The translations under genes and the position numbers were made by a program. DNA of 64,000 nucleotides from a virus. The DNA lies in the IMG/VR virus record IMGVR_UViG_3300017917_002969, positions 33,581 to 97,580 of that record, one strand, 5' to 3'. The notes under the pieces were generated by a model. That model was not told the DNA's origin, did not search any database, and was given only the letters and a program-made list of their open reading frames with translations. Below, in pieces: positions 51,397 through 59,093 of this stretch (positions within the stretch are counted from its first letter, which is position 1; every line of letters starts with the position of its first letter).

Positions 51397-52247
51397 TTAT
51401 TTTATCAAATACAACAGACAAGATTCAGGCGGTATTAACCAATGCTGTGACAACAAATCAATTAAGTTGTCTTGCAGTCTATAGAGACACCACATCTACG
51501 TCTATCACACCATTAAGAAATGTTTTATTAACCAATGGTGTTACTCCTGTAGATTTTGTTGGTTCACCAGCTTCATCAACCCAAAGAGTTATTGATTATT
51601 TAAGTATATTCAATAGAGATACCGCAGTTGCTGAAGTAACAATAAGATTTGTAGATAATGTTACTAACTATCGTTTATTTGTTGTTAGACTAGCCCCAAA
51701 TGAAAAGTTAGAATATCAAGAAGGTTATGGTTTTAAAGTTATTTCTAACGGTTATTCAATAAAACAAACAACAACTTTTGATTCACCGACAACAAATACA
51801 AACCTTAGCATGTTTGTATTAAAAAATGATATAACACTTTCACCAAGTGTTGCAAATGCTTACCTTGATATACCATCATTAACGTTCCCTGTGGTAGCAA
51901 ACAGTAAAGTTTATTTTAAGTTTTTTATAATATATACTACGGACAATACAACTACTGGTACAAGATTTAATATTTTAGGTCCTTCAGCTAGTGGTCTGAT
52001 AACTTATCAAACATTTAATTCTTTAACATCCACATCAATTACTATAGCAACAGGTCAAAATACTTATTTGAACGTTACTAGTAGCAATGCCACATCTGCA
52101 AATAAAGATGGTAACACAGTTAATGTTGAAGGGTATATTTATCCTGATACAAACGGGATTGTTATACCATCATTTGGTTGTGAGGTTTCACTTGGCTCAG
52201 TGACAATAAAATCAAATTCGTTTGTACAATATCATCAAATAGCATAG
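51393..52247 (+). CDS. Fibre-tip-like protein, paralogue 2
   Basis: A 284-aa protein starting MIILSNTTDKIQAVLTNAVT. The ATG at 51393 matches the N-terminus of both paralogues; an in-frame ATG at 51354 would add 13 residues that overlap the 47-aa gene and is not supported. The block VDFVGSPASSTQRVIDYLSI and KLEYQEGYGFKVIS are conserved. The C-terminal half differs from paralogue 1 more than the N-terminal half does. Same proposed role as paralogue 1. Confidence 0.65.
   Translation: MIILSNTTDKIQAVLTNAVTTNQLSCLAVYRDTTSTSITPLRNVLLTNGVTPVDFVGSPASSTQRVIDYLSIFNRDTAVAEVTIRFVDNVTNYRLFVVRLAPNEKLEYQEGYGFKVISNGYSIKQTTTFDSPTTNTNLSMFVLKNDITLSPSVANAYLDIPSLTFPVVANSKVYFKFFIIYTTDNTTTGTRFNILGPSASGLITYQTFNSLTSTSITIATGQNTYLNVTSSNATSANKDGNTVNVEGYIYPDTNGIVIPSFGCEVSLGSVTIKSNSFVQYHQIA
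51549..51605 (+). repeat. 57-bp near-invariant block, copy 2
   Basis: Differs from copy 1 by two bases, changing Leu to Phe and Val to Ile. Confidence 0.78.
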
Positions 52248-52249
52248 TT

Positions 52250-53098
52250 ATGATTATTTTAAATAGCACAGACAAGATTCAAATTAAATTAAGTAGAAAC
52301 ATAGTACTTAATCCATTAGAATGTTACGTTTCATATAGAGATACTACATCATCAACAATAACACCAAGTAGAAACTTTATAACTATAAGCGGTACATCGG
52401 CTGTAGATTTGGTTGGTTCACCAGCTTCATCAACCCAAAGAGTTGTTGATTATTTAAGTATACATAATCCAGATATTTCAGCTAACACTGTTACAGTACA
52501 ATTTGATGTTAGTAGTACACCGTATGAATTAACAGTAACCTCATTGCAAATCGGTGAAAAACTAGAATATCAAGAAGGGGTTGGTTTTAAATCTATTGAT
52601 GACTATGGCGCATTAAAAACAGGTAATAAATTAGGATATAACAACATAGCTGGTTTAAGTTCGGTAACAATAAATTCAGATGTTGTTAATTCAAATGCTG
52701 TTGCAAATACGATTGCTGATATTACTGGATTAAGTTTTTCAGTAACCAGTGGTGCAACTTATTGGTTTAGATTTGTAATACCTTTTACATCAGCGGCTAG
52801 TACCACGGGCTCTAGGTTTTCAATTAGTGGAGCGAGTACTTCAGCATTATATTTTCAAAGCCAATACCCTTCAAGTATTACAGCTCAAGCGACAAATGTG
52901 GGTCTATCCGCATTTGATACTCCAGCTGCCGCTACTACTACTTCACCAACTACGCTGGTCGGACTTGCTATTATTGAGGGTGTTGCAACATTCTCTGCAA
53001 ATGGTACATTAATTGGTAGGTTTTCATCTGAAGTTGCGAACTCAGCGATAACAGTAAAAGCTGGTGCAACCGTTTATTATAAACAACTTAATCCTTAA
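52250..53098 (+). CDS. Fibre-tip-like protein, paralogue 3
   Basis: A 282-aa protein starting MIILNSTDKIQIKLSRNIVL. It has the same VDLVGSPASSTQRVVDYLSI and KLEYQEGVGFKSID segments, and a C-terminal half (ADITGLSFSVTSGATYWFRF, GLAIIEGVATFSANGTLIGR) close to paralogue 1. Only two bases separate it from paralogue 2. It stops at 53098, where a minus-strand gene ends one base later. Confidence 0.65.
   Translation: MIILNSTDKIQIKLSRNIVLNPLECYVSYRDTTSSTITPSRNFITISGTSAVDLVGSPASSTQRVVDYLSIHNPDISANTVTVQFDVSSTPYELTVTSLQIGEKLEYQEGVGFKSIDDYGALKTGNKLGYNNIAGLSSVTINSDVVNSNAVANTIADITGLSFSVTSGATYWFRFVIPFTSAASTTGSRFSISGASTSALYFQSQYPSSITAQATNVGLSAFDTPAAATTTSPTTLVGLAIIEGVATFSANGTLIGRFSSEVANSAITVKAGATVYYKQLNP
52403..52459 (+). 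repeat. 57-bp near-invariant block, copy 3
   Basis: Identical to copy 1 over 57 bases. Confidence 0.8.
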
Positions 53099-53251
53099 TT
53101 AATTTTCACCATACAAATCTTTTTTAGGGGTACAAGCATCCCTAATTAATTTTTCTACAAACGAAAACATTTTAAGACCATTTTGCTCACAATACTTCTT
53201 TAATAATTGATGGGTTTTTTCTGTTATCTTAATGTTTTTATCTCGTTTCAT
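53099..53251 (-). CDS. Ribbon-helix-helix (CopG-like) regulator, 50 aa
   Basis: A 50-aa minus-strand gene that is easily missed. The sequence MKRDKNIKITEKTHQLLKKY is an RHH opening (a basic tail, a short strand KNIKIT, then helix A), and CEQNGLKMFSFVEKLIRDAC gives the turn and helix B. RHH proteins are dimeric DNA-binding regulators that often repress their own gene. It ends immediately after the last paralogue and starts 141 nt from the sheath gene. Three AGTATGA half-sites lie 17-47 nt upstream of its ATG. Confidence 0.72.
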   Translation of the reverse strand: MKRDKNIKITEKTHQLLKKYCEQNGLKMFSFVEKLIRDACTPKKDLYGEN

Positions 53252-53267
53252 AACCTATTTATATATA

Positions 53268-53298
53268 AGTATGATAAAAGTATGATTATTTTCATACT
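53268..53298. promoter_or_regulatory. Operator candidate with three AGTATGA half-sites
   Basis: AGTATGA at 53268-53274 and again at 53279-53285, and inverted TCATACT at 53292-53298. The direct copies are 11 bp apart and the inverted one adds a dyad with a 6-nt spacer. They lie between the start of the RHH gene and the sheath promoter, so the protein could control both. Confidence 0.5.
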
Positions 53299-53345
53299 AA
53301 AATAAATATATCTTAATAACTGGGTCTCTTTTTGAAAAAAAGCTA

Positions 53346-53353
53346 ATATTTAT
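53346..53353 (+). promoter_or_regulatory. ATATTTAT motif, sheath gene
   Basis: Sense ATATTTAT within CTAATATTTATAAT, 39 nt before the ATG at 53393, the longest leader in the set. The longer leader may serve the high expression needed for sheath. Confidence 0.5.
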
Positions 53354-53392
53354 AATAAACTAAACGATAAAGTAAACGTAAAACACAAAAAC

Positions 53393-56242
53393 ATGGCAAA
53401 TTCAGTATTCGTTAGTCCAGGTGTTTATACATCAGAAAGGGATTTATCATTCATTACACGTCAAGTAGGTGTAACAACACTTGGATTGGTTGGTGAGACC
53501 ACTATTGGTCCTGCTTTCCAACCAATATTTGTTAGCAACTATGGTGAATTTCAATCTTTTTTTGGTGGATGCAATGCGACTAAAGTAAAAGACACAGGTG
53601 CTCCTCAGTATGAGTTACCCTATATTGCAAAATCATATTTAAGTCAATCTAATCAATTATTTGTTACCAGAGTATTAGGTTTATCTGGTTATGATGCTGG
53701 ATTAGCTTGGGCAATCACTCTTGATTCAGCAATAAACACATCAAGTTCTGGTACAACTGGAGGTGGTAGTACATATTCACCACTCATAACTTTCTCAGCA
53801 ACATCTGCTGGAACTATAACATCTTTGGTGTCTAATGACCCATTTGTTCAATCATTTATTAATGATGGAACACTAACAGTTGACCTTGCATTCTTAAGTT
53901 CAGCATCAACAGGTGCTACCGCAAATATCGGACCTGTTTTCAGCAAGTCTGGTAGCAACTTTAGTGGTGTTTCTTTCAATCTTTATGTTAATGCTACTAG
54001 TTACACAGGTGCTGGTATGACAGCTCCTATTACTGGTACCACTACTGGTGTTACCGTATATTATTCTGGAAGTTCATATTCTGAAGTTGAAAATAAAGTT
54101 GTTGCATTGCTTCGTTCAAGAGGATATGTTGACGTAACAGACCAATCAGTTGTATTTGAAGTTAGTGCTGCTACAAATGTTAGTATTAGTGGTGCTTATA
54201 CTGGTGCAACTACTGACCCTCTTGGTCTTTTTGCGTTTACTGGTACTTCAACAATTCAAGGTGCATTTGAATACCAAGTTTCTATGGATAGAACTCAGAG
54301 AAACTATTTACCAAAAGTATTAGGTAGAACTGCTCAAGATGGTAACACAGCTATATTTGTTGAAGAACTTTATGATGTAATGTTTAGAGAATATTTAGCT
54401 GAGAACAAGATTAGAGGTATAAAACAATCTCTTATACAATACTATGATGACTTTTCTGATTACCTTAATGAATTTCAACCAGCTGTTACACCATATGTTG
54501 TATCAGAATTGCGTGGTAATAAAGTATTAAGATTATTTAGATTCTGGACTATTTCTGATGGTAATGCTGCTAACGAACAATTTAAGATTTCTATTACAAA
54601 TATCAAACCTGACACAAAAGAATTTGATGTTAGAATTAGAGGTTACTATGACACAGATGCACAACCAGTAATACTTGAATCATTTACACGTTGTTCTATG
54701 GACCCAACTTCTAACAATTACATTGCTAGAAGAATTGGTACTATCGATGGAAATTATGTATCAAGGTCTTCATATGTTTTGGTTGAATTAGATGATACTT
54801 CAGATACTAGCGATGCTTTCCCAGCTGGTTTTATTGGTTATCCAATTCGTAATTACCAAACAAATAGCAATCCAACAGTAGGAGACCCTACTATCATGTA
54901 TAAGACATCTTATGGTGCTTTTGAAAATAAGCGTAAATATTATTTAGGTATTTCTGAAACCGTAGGTATTGATTCTGACTTGTTTGATTATAAGGGTGTT
55001 CCAACAACAAGTAGTCCAGATATTTGGACTGGTTTAACCCATGGTTTCCACATGGATAGCGGAGCTACTCAAGTTACAATTGATAATGTATTTATCACAA
55101 TAAATAATAGTGGTACTACATATAGCCCAACATTCGTGTTTGATACTGGTGATGCTCAGTTTAGAACTGAAGCTGGTTTGATTGGTGGACCTTATGAATA
55201 TGTATATTCTCGTAAATTCACACTTGTTCCTTTCGGTGGTTTTGACGGATGGAATGTGTATAACACAAGAAGAAGCAATACAGATAGATATTTAATCAAT
55301 GGAACATACGGTATAGCTGGTTTGAATAGCGGTTCATTTAAACAAAGAACACTATCAAATGGTGACTTGGGTATCAACTCTGACTACTATGCTTATTTGG
55401 AAGCTATTTGGACATTTAGAAATCCTGAAGCTGTAAACATCAACGTATTTGCCACTCCAGGTATTGATGCGTTTGATAATACAAACTTAATTGAAGCTAC
55501 AATTGATATGATTGAAACTGATAGAGCTGACTCGTTATATATCATGACAACACCTGATTTCTATGATGATTCAATCTTGACAGTGGATGATGTTGCTGAT
55601 AGAATGGCTGATATGTATGATAGCAATTATTCTTGTACTTACTGGCCATGGATTCAAATCAACGACTCTGAAAACAACGTATTGGTTTGGGTTCCACCTA
55701 CAAGAGATGTGGTTAGAAATATCGCTTTAACTGATAACATTGCTTTCCCTTGGTTTGCGGTTGCTGGTATTCAGCGTGGTGATGTTGACGCTATTCAAGC
55801 TCGTAAGAAACTTACTCTTTCTGAGAGAGATACTCTTTACGAAAATAGAATCAACCCAATTGCTACATTTACAAGTGATGGTATCAAAATTTGGGGTAAC
55901 AAAACTCTTCAAGTTAAAGAAACTGCACTAAACAGAATAAACGTTAGAAGACTATTGCTACAAGCTCGTAAGCTTATCTCTGCTGTTGCTATCAGACTCC
56001 TATTTGAACAGAATGATACAGTTGTAAGAAACCAATTCTTGGCACTTGTTAATCCAATATTGGATAACATTAGAACCGAAAGAGGTTTAACTGACTTCCG
56101 TGTTGTTCTTTCAAACGACCCAGAAGACATCGACAGAAATCAATTAACTGGTCAAATCTTCTTGAAACCAACAAGAAGTCTTGAATTCATCCAAATTGAG
56201 TTCGTTATTATGAACACTGGTGCTTCGTTTGATAACATTTAA
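53393..56242 (+). CDS. Tail sheath protein, gp18-like
   Basis: A 949-aa contractile tail sheath protein. It opens MANSVFVSPGVYTSERDLSF, with VSPGVYTSE the sheath hallmark, then GLVGETTIGPAFQPIFVSNY and FVTRVLG. The conserved C-terminal core has TWPW-like YSCTYWPWIQINDS, VWVPPTRDVVRNIAL, WGNKTL and IRTERGLTDFRVVL. The central 500 residues are larger than in T4 gp18 (659 aa) and could be surface domains. It is followed by a strong terminator, as expected for an abundant protein. Confidence 0.92.
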   Translation: MANSVFVSPGVYTSERDLSFITRQVGVTTLGLVGETTIGPAFQPIFVSNYGEFQSFFGGCNATKVKDTGAPQYELPYIAKSYLSQSNQLFVTRVLGLSGYDAGLAWAITLDSAINTSSSGTTGGGSTYSPLITFSATSAGTITSLVSNDPFVQSFINDGTLTVDLAFLSSASTGATANIGPVFSKSGSNFSGVSFNLYVNATSYTGAGMTAPITGTTTGVTVYYSGSSYSEVENKVVALLRSRGYVDVTDQSVVFEVSAATNVSISGAYTGATTDPLGLFAFTGTSTIQGAFEYQVSMDRTQRNYLPKVLGRTAQDGNTAIFVEELYDVMFREYLAENKIRGIKQSLIQYYDDFSDYLNEFQPAVTPYVVSELRGNKVLRLFRFWTISDGNAANEQFKISITNIKPDTKEFDVRIRGYYDTDAQPVILESFTRCSMDPTSNNYIARRIGTIDGNYVSRSSYVLVELDDTSDTSDAFPAGFIGYPIRNYQTNSNPTVGDPTIMYKTSYGAFENKRKYYLGISETVGIDSDLFDYKGVPTTSSPDIWTGLTHGFHMDSGATQVTIDNVFITINNSGTTYSPTFVFDTGDAQFRTEAGLIGGPYEYVYSRKFTLVPFGGFDGWNVYNTRRSNTDRYLINGTYGIAGLNSGSFKQRTLSNGDLGINSDYYAYLEAIWTFRNPEAVNINVFATPGIDAFDNTNLIEATIDMIETDRADSLYIMTTPDFYDDSILTVDDVADRMADMYDSNYSCTYWPWIQINDSENNVLVWVPPTRDVVRNIALTDNIAFPWFAVAGIQRGDVDAIQARKKLTLSERDTLYENRINPIATFTSDGIKIWGNKTLQVKETALNRINVRRLLLQARKLISAVAIRLLFEQNDTVVRNQFLALVNPILDNIRTERGLTDFRVVLSNDPEDIDRNQLTGQIFLKPTRSLEFIQIEFVIMNTGASFDNI

Positions 56243-56260
56243 TAATAACAACAAAAATAT

Positions 56261-56288
56261 AAAAAGGCCCCTATACAGGGGCTTTTTT
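56261..56288 (+). terminator. Terminator after the sheath gene
   Basis: GCCCCT, 4-nt loop, AGGGGC and six T, with an A-run on the 5' side. It ends the sheath transcript. Confidence 0.8.
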
Positions 56289-56299
56289 ATTTTAAAAAG

Positions 56300-56307
56300 A
56301 TATTTAT
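56300..56307 (+). promoter_or_regulatory. ATATTTAT motif, OmpA-like gene
   Basis: Sense ATATTTAT within AAGATATTTATTGT, 13 nt before the ATG at 56321 and just after the sheath terminator. Confidence 0.5.
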
Positions 56308-56320
56308 TGTAAAACTAGTT

Positions 56321-57451
56321 ATGAAAATAAAAATAACAGAACAACAATATAAGAATATTATAATAAAGGAACAAGAAAGCCGTTTAAACGAAGCGTTTAA
56401 CTCCAATGCTGAATTGCTTGAAGAGGGTTGGAAAGAGGTTTTATTAGGTGTTGCAATGTTGTTAGGGGTTGGTCTGTCTGGACCAAATAAATCAATGGCT
56501 AGTAATGCTTTGACTGATGAAGCTACTATGGCTCAGATAAAAGCAACTTTGGAGGATGAAGATAAAACTAAAGAATTAGCAAAAGCTTTTGCTGAAAAAG
56601 GTATGAAAGACCCAAATTCTTTAATGGCAAAGAATGCACAAAAATTAGTTGATAATTTTAACAAATTAGCTAATGAAAACGATTTGACTTATAAAATAAG
56701 TAATAAGGTTGTTAATAATCTAGAAAGTCTTAGTGGTGAACTTGGTGTTGGTTATGCTTTGAAAAAAGCTGATATTAAAACAGACACAATTAAAGGTCAA
56801 GCTAAAACAAAAACCGTAATTGTTAAAGATACTATTGAAATGTCGTTTGGAAATGATAATACATTTATTACAGGTGGTTTTACACTTAGTTCAAATGGTG
56901 TTAATAACATAGTTAAAACCTTAGAAAGTATTAAAAACGCAAATGGTACTATAATTTCAGCTAAAATAGAATCATCAACAGATGCAGAAAGCGTACCAAA
57001 ATACAGAGGTGATGGTGATTTAACTGGTAATATAAAGTTAGCAACTCTTAGAACAAAAAGCATCGCTGATTTGTTACAGAATGTTGATGAGGATATTAAT
57101 ATTACACATAGAGAAATACCTGACAATGGTTCTGATGTAGTTAGTGCAAAACAATTTAAGAATGCAGCTTCAAACCCAGAAGAATTGGAGAAATTAAGAA
57201 AAATGACTGCTGATTTTAGATATGTTAAGTTAACATTAGTTGTTGAGTTTGAACAAAAAGTAGAAGAAGTTACCAAACCAGAAGAAGTTGTTAGAAACTA
57301 TAGATTTGAATTGGTTAAGGTTTTTGATGTTGATAAAGGAGATAATGGTGGAAGTAGTAGAATTAATAAAGGTGGTTTAGGAATTAGATTTCCACATAAA
57401 AAAGTTAGTTGTACTTCAGGCAAAAAAATAAAATGCTTTACTAAGTTTTAG
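56321..57451 (+). CDS. Protein with OmpA-like domain
   Basis: A 376-aa protein. The N-terminal MKIKITEQQYKNIIIKEQES resembles the start of the 338-aa gene downstream. Residues 37-55 (EVLLGVAMLLGVGLSG) are hydrophobic and may be a membrane or packing segment. Residues about 190-265 follow an OmpA-like peptidoglycan-binding pattern: FTLSSNGVNNIVKTLESI, IISAKIESSTDAES, and NIKLATLRTKSIADLL. It could anchor in the cell wall during DNA delivery. It lies between sheath and tube genes. Confidence 0.6.
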   Translation: MKIKITEQQYKNIIIKEQESRLNEAFNSNAELLEEGWKEVLLGVAMLLGVGLSGPNKSMASNALTDEATMAQIKATLEDEDKTKELAKAFAEKGMKDPNSLMAKNAQKLVDNFNKLANENDLTYKISNKVVNNLESLSGELGVGYALKKADIKTDTIKGQAKTKTVIVKDTIEMSFGNDNTFITGGFTLSSNGVNNIVKTLESIKNANGTIISAKIESSTDAESVPKYRGDGDLTGNIKLATLRTKSIADLLQNVDEDINITHREIPDNGSDVVSAKQFKNAASNPEELEKLRKMTADFRYVKLTLVVEFEQKVEEVTKPEEVVRNYRFELVKVFDVDKGDNGGSSRINKGGLGIRFPHKKVSCTSGKKIKCFTKF

Positions 57452-57465
57452 TAAAACGTTATCCA

Positions 57466-57479
57466 GTTCCACGTGGAAC
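57466..57479. promoter_or_regulatory. parS-like palindrome
   Basis: GTTCCACGTGGAAC, perfect 14-bp dyad, in a 34-nt gap between convergent genes. It agrees with the pattern GTTnCACGTGnAAC that ParB proteins recognise on chromosomes and plasmids. It is not followed by a T run, so it is not a normal intrinsic terminator in either direction. No parA or parB gene is in the window. Function is uncertain. Confidence 0.45.
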
Positions 57480-57485
57480 AAATAT

Positions 57486-57773
57486 TTAGAAATTTTTTTC
57501 TATTATGTCGTAAATTAAATTTACGATTTCACAAACACCAAAGGTTAGATTCCATTCACCATCTTTTAAATTCATTGATTCTATTTCTGAAATATATAAT
57601 TCATGAAGTTTATGATTATCTATTTCTAGATTGTTTTTTCTTAAAACTAATGTAATAGTGCTGCAAACTAAATGACTATCTACATATGTAATCCAGTCAC
57701 ATTGTTCAAGAATGTCATTTAATTGAGCATCGTAATGCTTTTTAAGCTCTTCTTTTGATAATGGTAGTTTCAT
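57486..57773 (-). CDS. Unknown small protein, 95 aa
   Basis: I do not recognise this family. The protein is mostly helical and charged (LSKEELKKHYDAQLNDILEQ), with three scattered Cys. It is the only gene on the minus strand between 53251 and the right end. It has an ATATTTAT motif 5 nt before the ATG, so a transcript would be nearly leaderless. Confidence 0.5.
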   Translation of the reverse strand: MKLPLSKEELKKHYDAQLNDILEQCDWITYVDSHLVCSTITLVLRKNNLEIDNHKLHELYISEIESMNLKDGEWNLTFGVCEIVNLIYDIIEKNF

Positions 57774-57778
57774 AATAT

Positions 57779-57786
57779 ATAAATAT
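57779..57786 (-). promoter_or_regulatory. ATATTTAT motif, 95-aa gene
   Basis: Sense ATATTTAT, 5 nt before the ATG at 57773. The closest spacing in the set. Confidence 0.35.
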
Positions 57787-57830
57787 ACTAATTTTTTTTC
57801 AAAAAATCAAGTAAATTTTTGAAATTCACC

Positions 57831-57838
57831 ATATTTAT
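57831..57838 (+). promoter_or_regulatory. ATATTTAT motif, distal copy for tail tube
   Basis: Sense ATATTTAT 50 bp upstream of a second copy and 85 nt before the ATG. It may be a tandem late promoter for the abundant tube protein or a chance match. Confidence 0.35.
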
Positions 57839-57880
57839 TTCATACACAGGGTGGATTATGTAAAAAAAGTAAACACCTGT

Positions 57881-57888
57881 ATATTTAT
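57881..57888 (+). promoter_or_regulatory. ATATTTAT motif, proximal copy for tail tube
   Basis: Sense ATATTTAT within TGTATATTTATTAA, 35 nt before the ATG at 57924. The long leader resembles that of the sheath gene. Confidence 0.5.
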
Positions 57889-57923
57889 TAATAAATAAAT
57901 AAAAAAAATTAAAAAAATAGAAC

Positions 57924-58412
57924 ATGGCTGATTTACTAATGAAAATGCCTTTGCCTTACGAACCTAAAAGAAAGAATCGTTGGCTTATAACATTCCCTTC
58001 TGACCTTGGGATTCAACAATGGTGGTTAGCTTCAGCTTCAAGACCATCAATTACACAAAATGAAACTGAAATTCCATTCCTTAATACATCTACATGGGTT
58101 ATTGGTCGTTTCACTTGGGAATCAATTGATGTGACTTTCCGTGACCCAATCGGTCCTTCTGCTTCTCAAGCAATTATGGAATGGGTACGTCTTCATTCAG
58201 AATCTATCACAGGTCGTCAAGGTTATGCAGCTGGTTACAAGCGTCCAGTAGAACTTGAAATGCTTGACCCAACTGGTGTTGTTGTTGAAAAATGGTTGTT
58301 GGATGGTACAATGCTTACGAACGTAAGTTTCGGTGACCTTTCAATGGATGACGATGCGATTGCGGAAATTACAGCAACGCTTAGGTTTGACCGTGCGATA
58401 CTTTTGTTTTGA
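57924..58412 (+). CDS. Tail tube protein, gp19-like
   Basis: A 162-aa tube subunit. RKNRWLITFPSDLGIQQWWL, then the ASASRPSITQNETEIPFLNT turn, WVIGRFTWESIDVTFRDPIG and MLDPTGVVVEKWLLDG, TMLTNVSFGDLSMDDD follow the gp19 fold order. Length equals that of T4 gp19 (163 aa). Codon usage looks more GC-rich and biased than the neighbours (for example CGT and GGT), which fits high expression. A long hairpin terminator follows. Confidence 0.92.
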   Translation: MADLLMKMPLPYEPKRKNRWLITFPSDLGIQQWWLASASRPSITQNETEIPFLNTSTWVIGRFTWESIDVTFRDPIGPSASQAIMEWVRLHSESITGRQGYAAGYKRPVELEMLDPTGVVVEKWLLDGTMLTNVSFGDLSMDDDAIAEITATLRFDRAILLF

Positions 58413-58450
58413 TTTCTTATTAAAATCGCTTTATCAAATACTTAACTTGT

Positions 58451-58505
58451 AAAGATTCTTTTAATATATTTGTTATTAACAACAAGTATATTAAAAGAAT
58501 TTTTA
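58451..58505 (+). terminator. Long AT-rich hairpin after the tube gene
   Basis: Arms ATTCTTTTAATATA (58455-58468) and TATATTAAAAGAAT (58487-58500) are a perfect 14-bp inverted repeat, with an inner TTGTT/AACAA stem in the loop, followed by a T-rich tail. It could be a terminator and could also protect the 3' end of the abundant tube mRNA. Confidence 0.68.
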
Positions 58506-58538
58506 TTTATGACCATTTACAAAAAAAATAAGAAACTT

Positions 58539-58546
58539 ATATTTAT
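58539..58546 (+). promoter_or_regulatory. ATATTTAT motif, tube paralogue
   Basis: Sense ATATTTAT within CTTATATTTATTGA, 34 nt before the ATG at 58581. Confidence 0.48.
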
Positions 58547-58580
58547 TGATAAAGTTATAACATTTATATAAACGTTTTAT

Positions 58581-59093
58581 ATGGCTAAAAAAAGTTCAAA
58601 TAAATTAGCTGATGCATCTAAAGAGATGTTTAAAAAGACAATAAAACAAGCTAGTGAAATTGGTAAGGGGATTGATGGAAGTATTGGAAAAATATACGAT
58701 AGTGAAGCAAATAAAGATTTAATTTACTACGAACCAAAAAAGAATAATAGATGGGTTCTTGATTTTCCGTCTGAACTTAACATACCAAACTGGGTGGTTA
58801 AAAATATAGATAGACCAGCATATCCCTTTAATAGTGGAGAAATGGTTCATATTTCATTATACGACCCTATTGTTCCATCTACTACTAAATCAATTGTTAA
58901 ATTTTTAGAAAATCAAAAACCATTTACATTTACTTTAAATATATTGGACCCAACTGGTATTGTTGTTGAAAAATGGGAATTTAGTGGATGCTTAATAACA
59001 AATGTTAGGTGGTCAGATTTAGGATATGATGACGATTCCCCAAGCACTTTATTAGTTGGAATAACATATAGCAAAATAAAGATTAATGAATAA
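58581..59093 (+). CDS. Tail tube paralogue, possible gp54-like tube initiator
   Basis: A 170-aa protein with the same fold as the main tube subunit: KKNNRWVLDFPSELNIPNWV, NIDRPAYPFNSGEMVHISLY, LDPTGIVVEKWEFSGCLITN, VRWSDLGYDDDSPST. A basic N-terminal extension of about 48 residues replaces the short start of the tube protein. In T4, gp54 is a tube-like protein that starts tube assembly on the baseplate, and this paralogue is a natural candidate. It overlaps the next gene by 8 nt. Confidence 0.75.
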   Translation: MAKKSSNKLADASKEMFKKTIKQASEIGKGIDGSIGKIYDSEANKDLIYYEPKKNNRWVLDFPSELNIPNWVVKNIDRPAYPFNSGEMVHISLYDPIVPSTTKSIVKFLENQKPFTFTLNILDPTGIVVEKWEFSGCLITNVRWSDLGYDDDSPSTLLVGITYSKIKINE

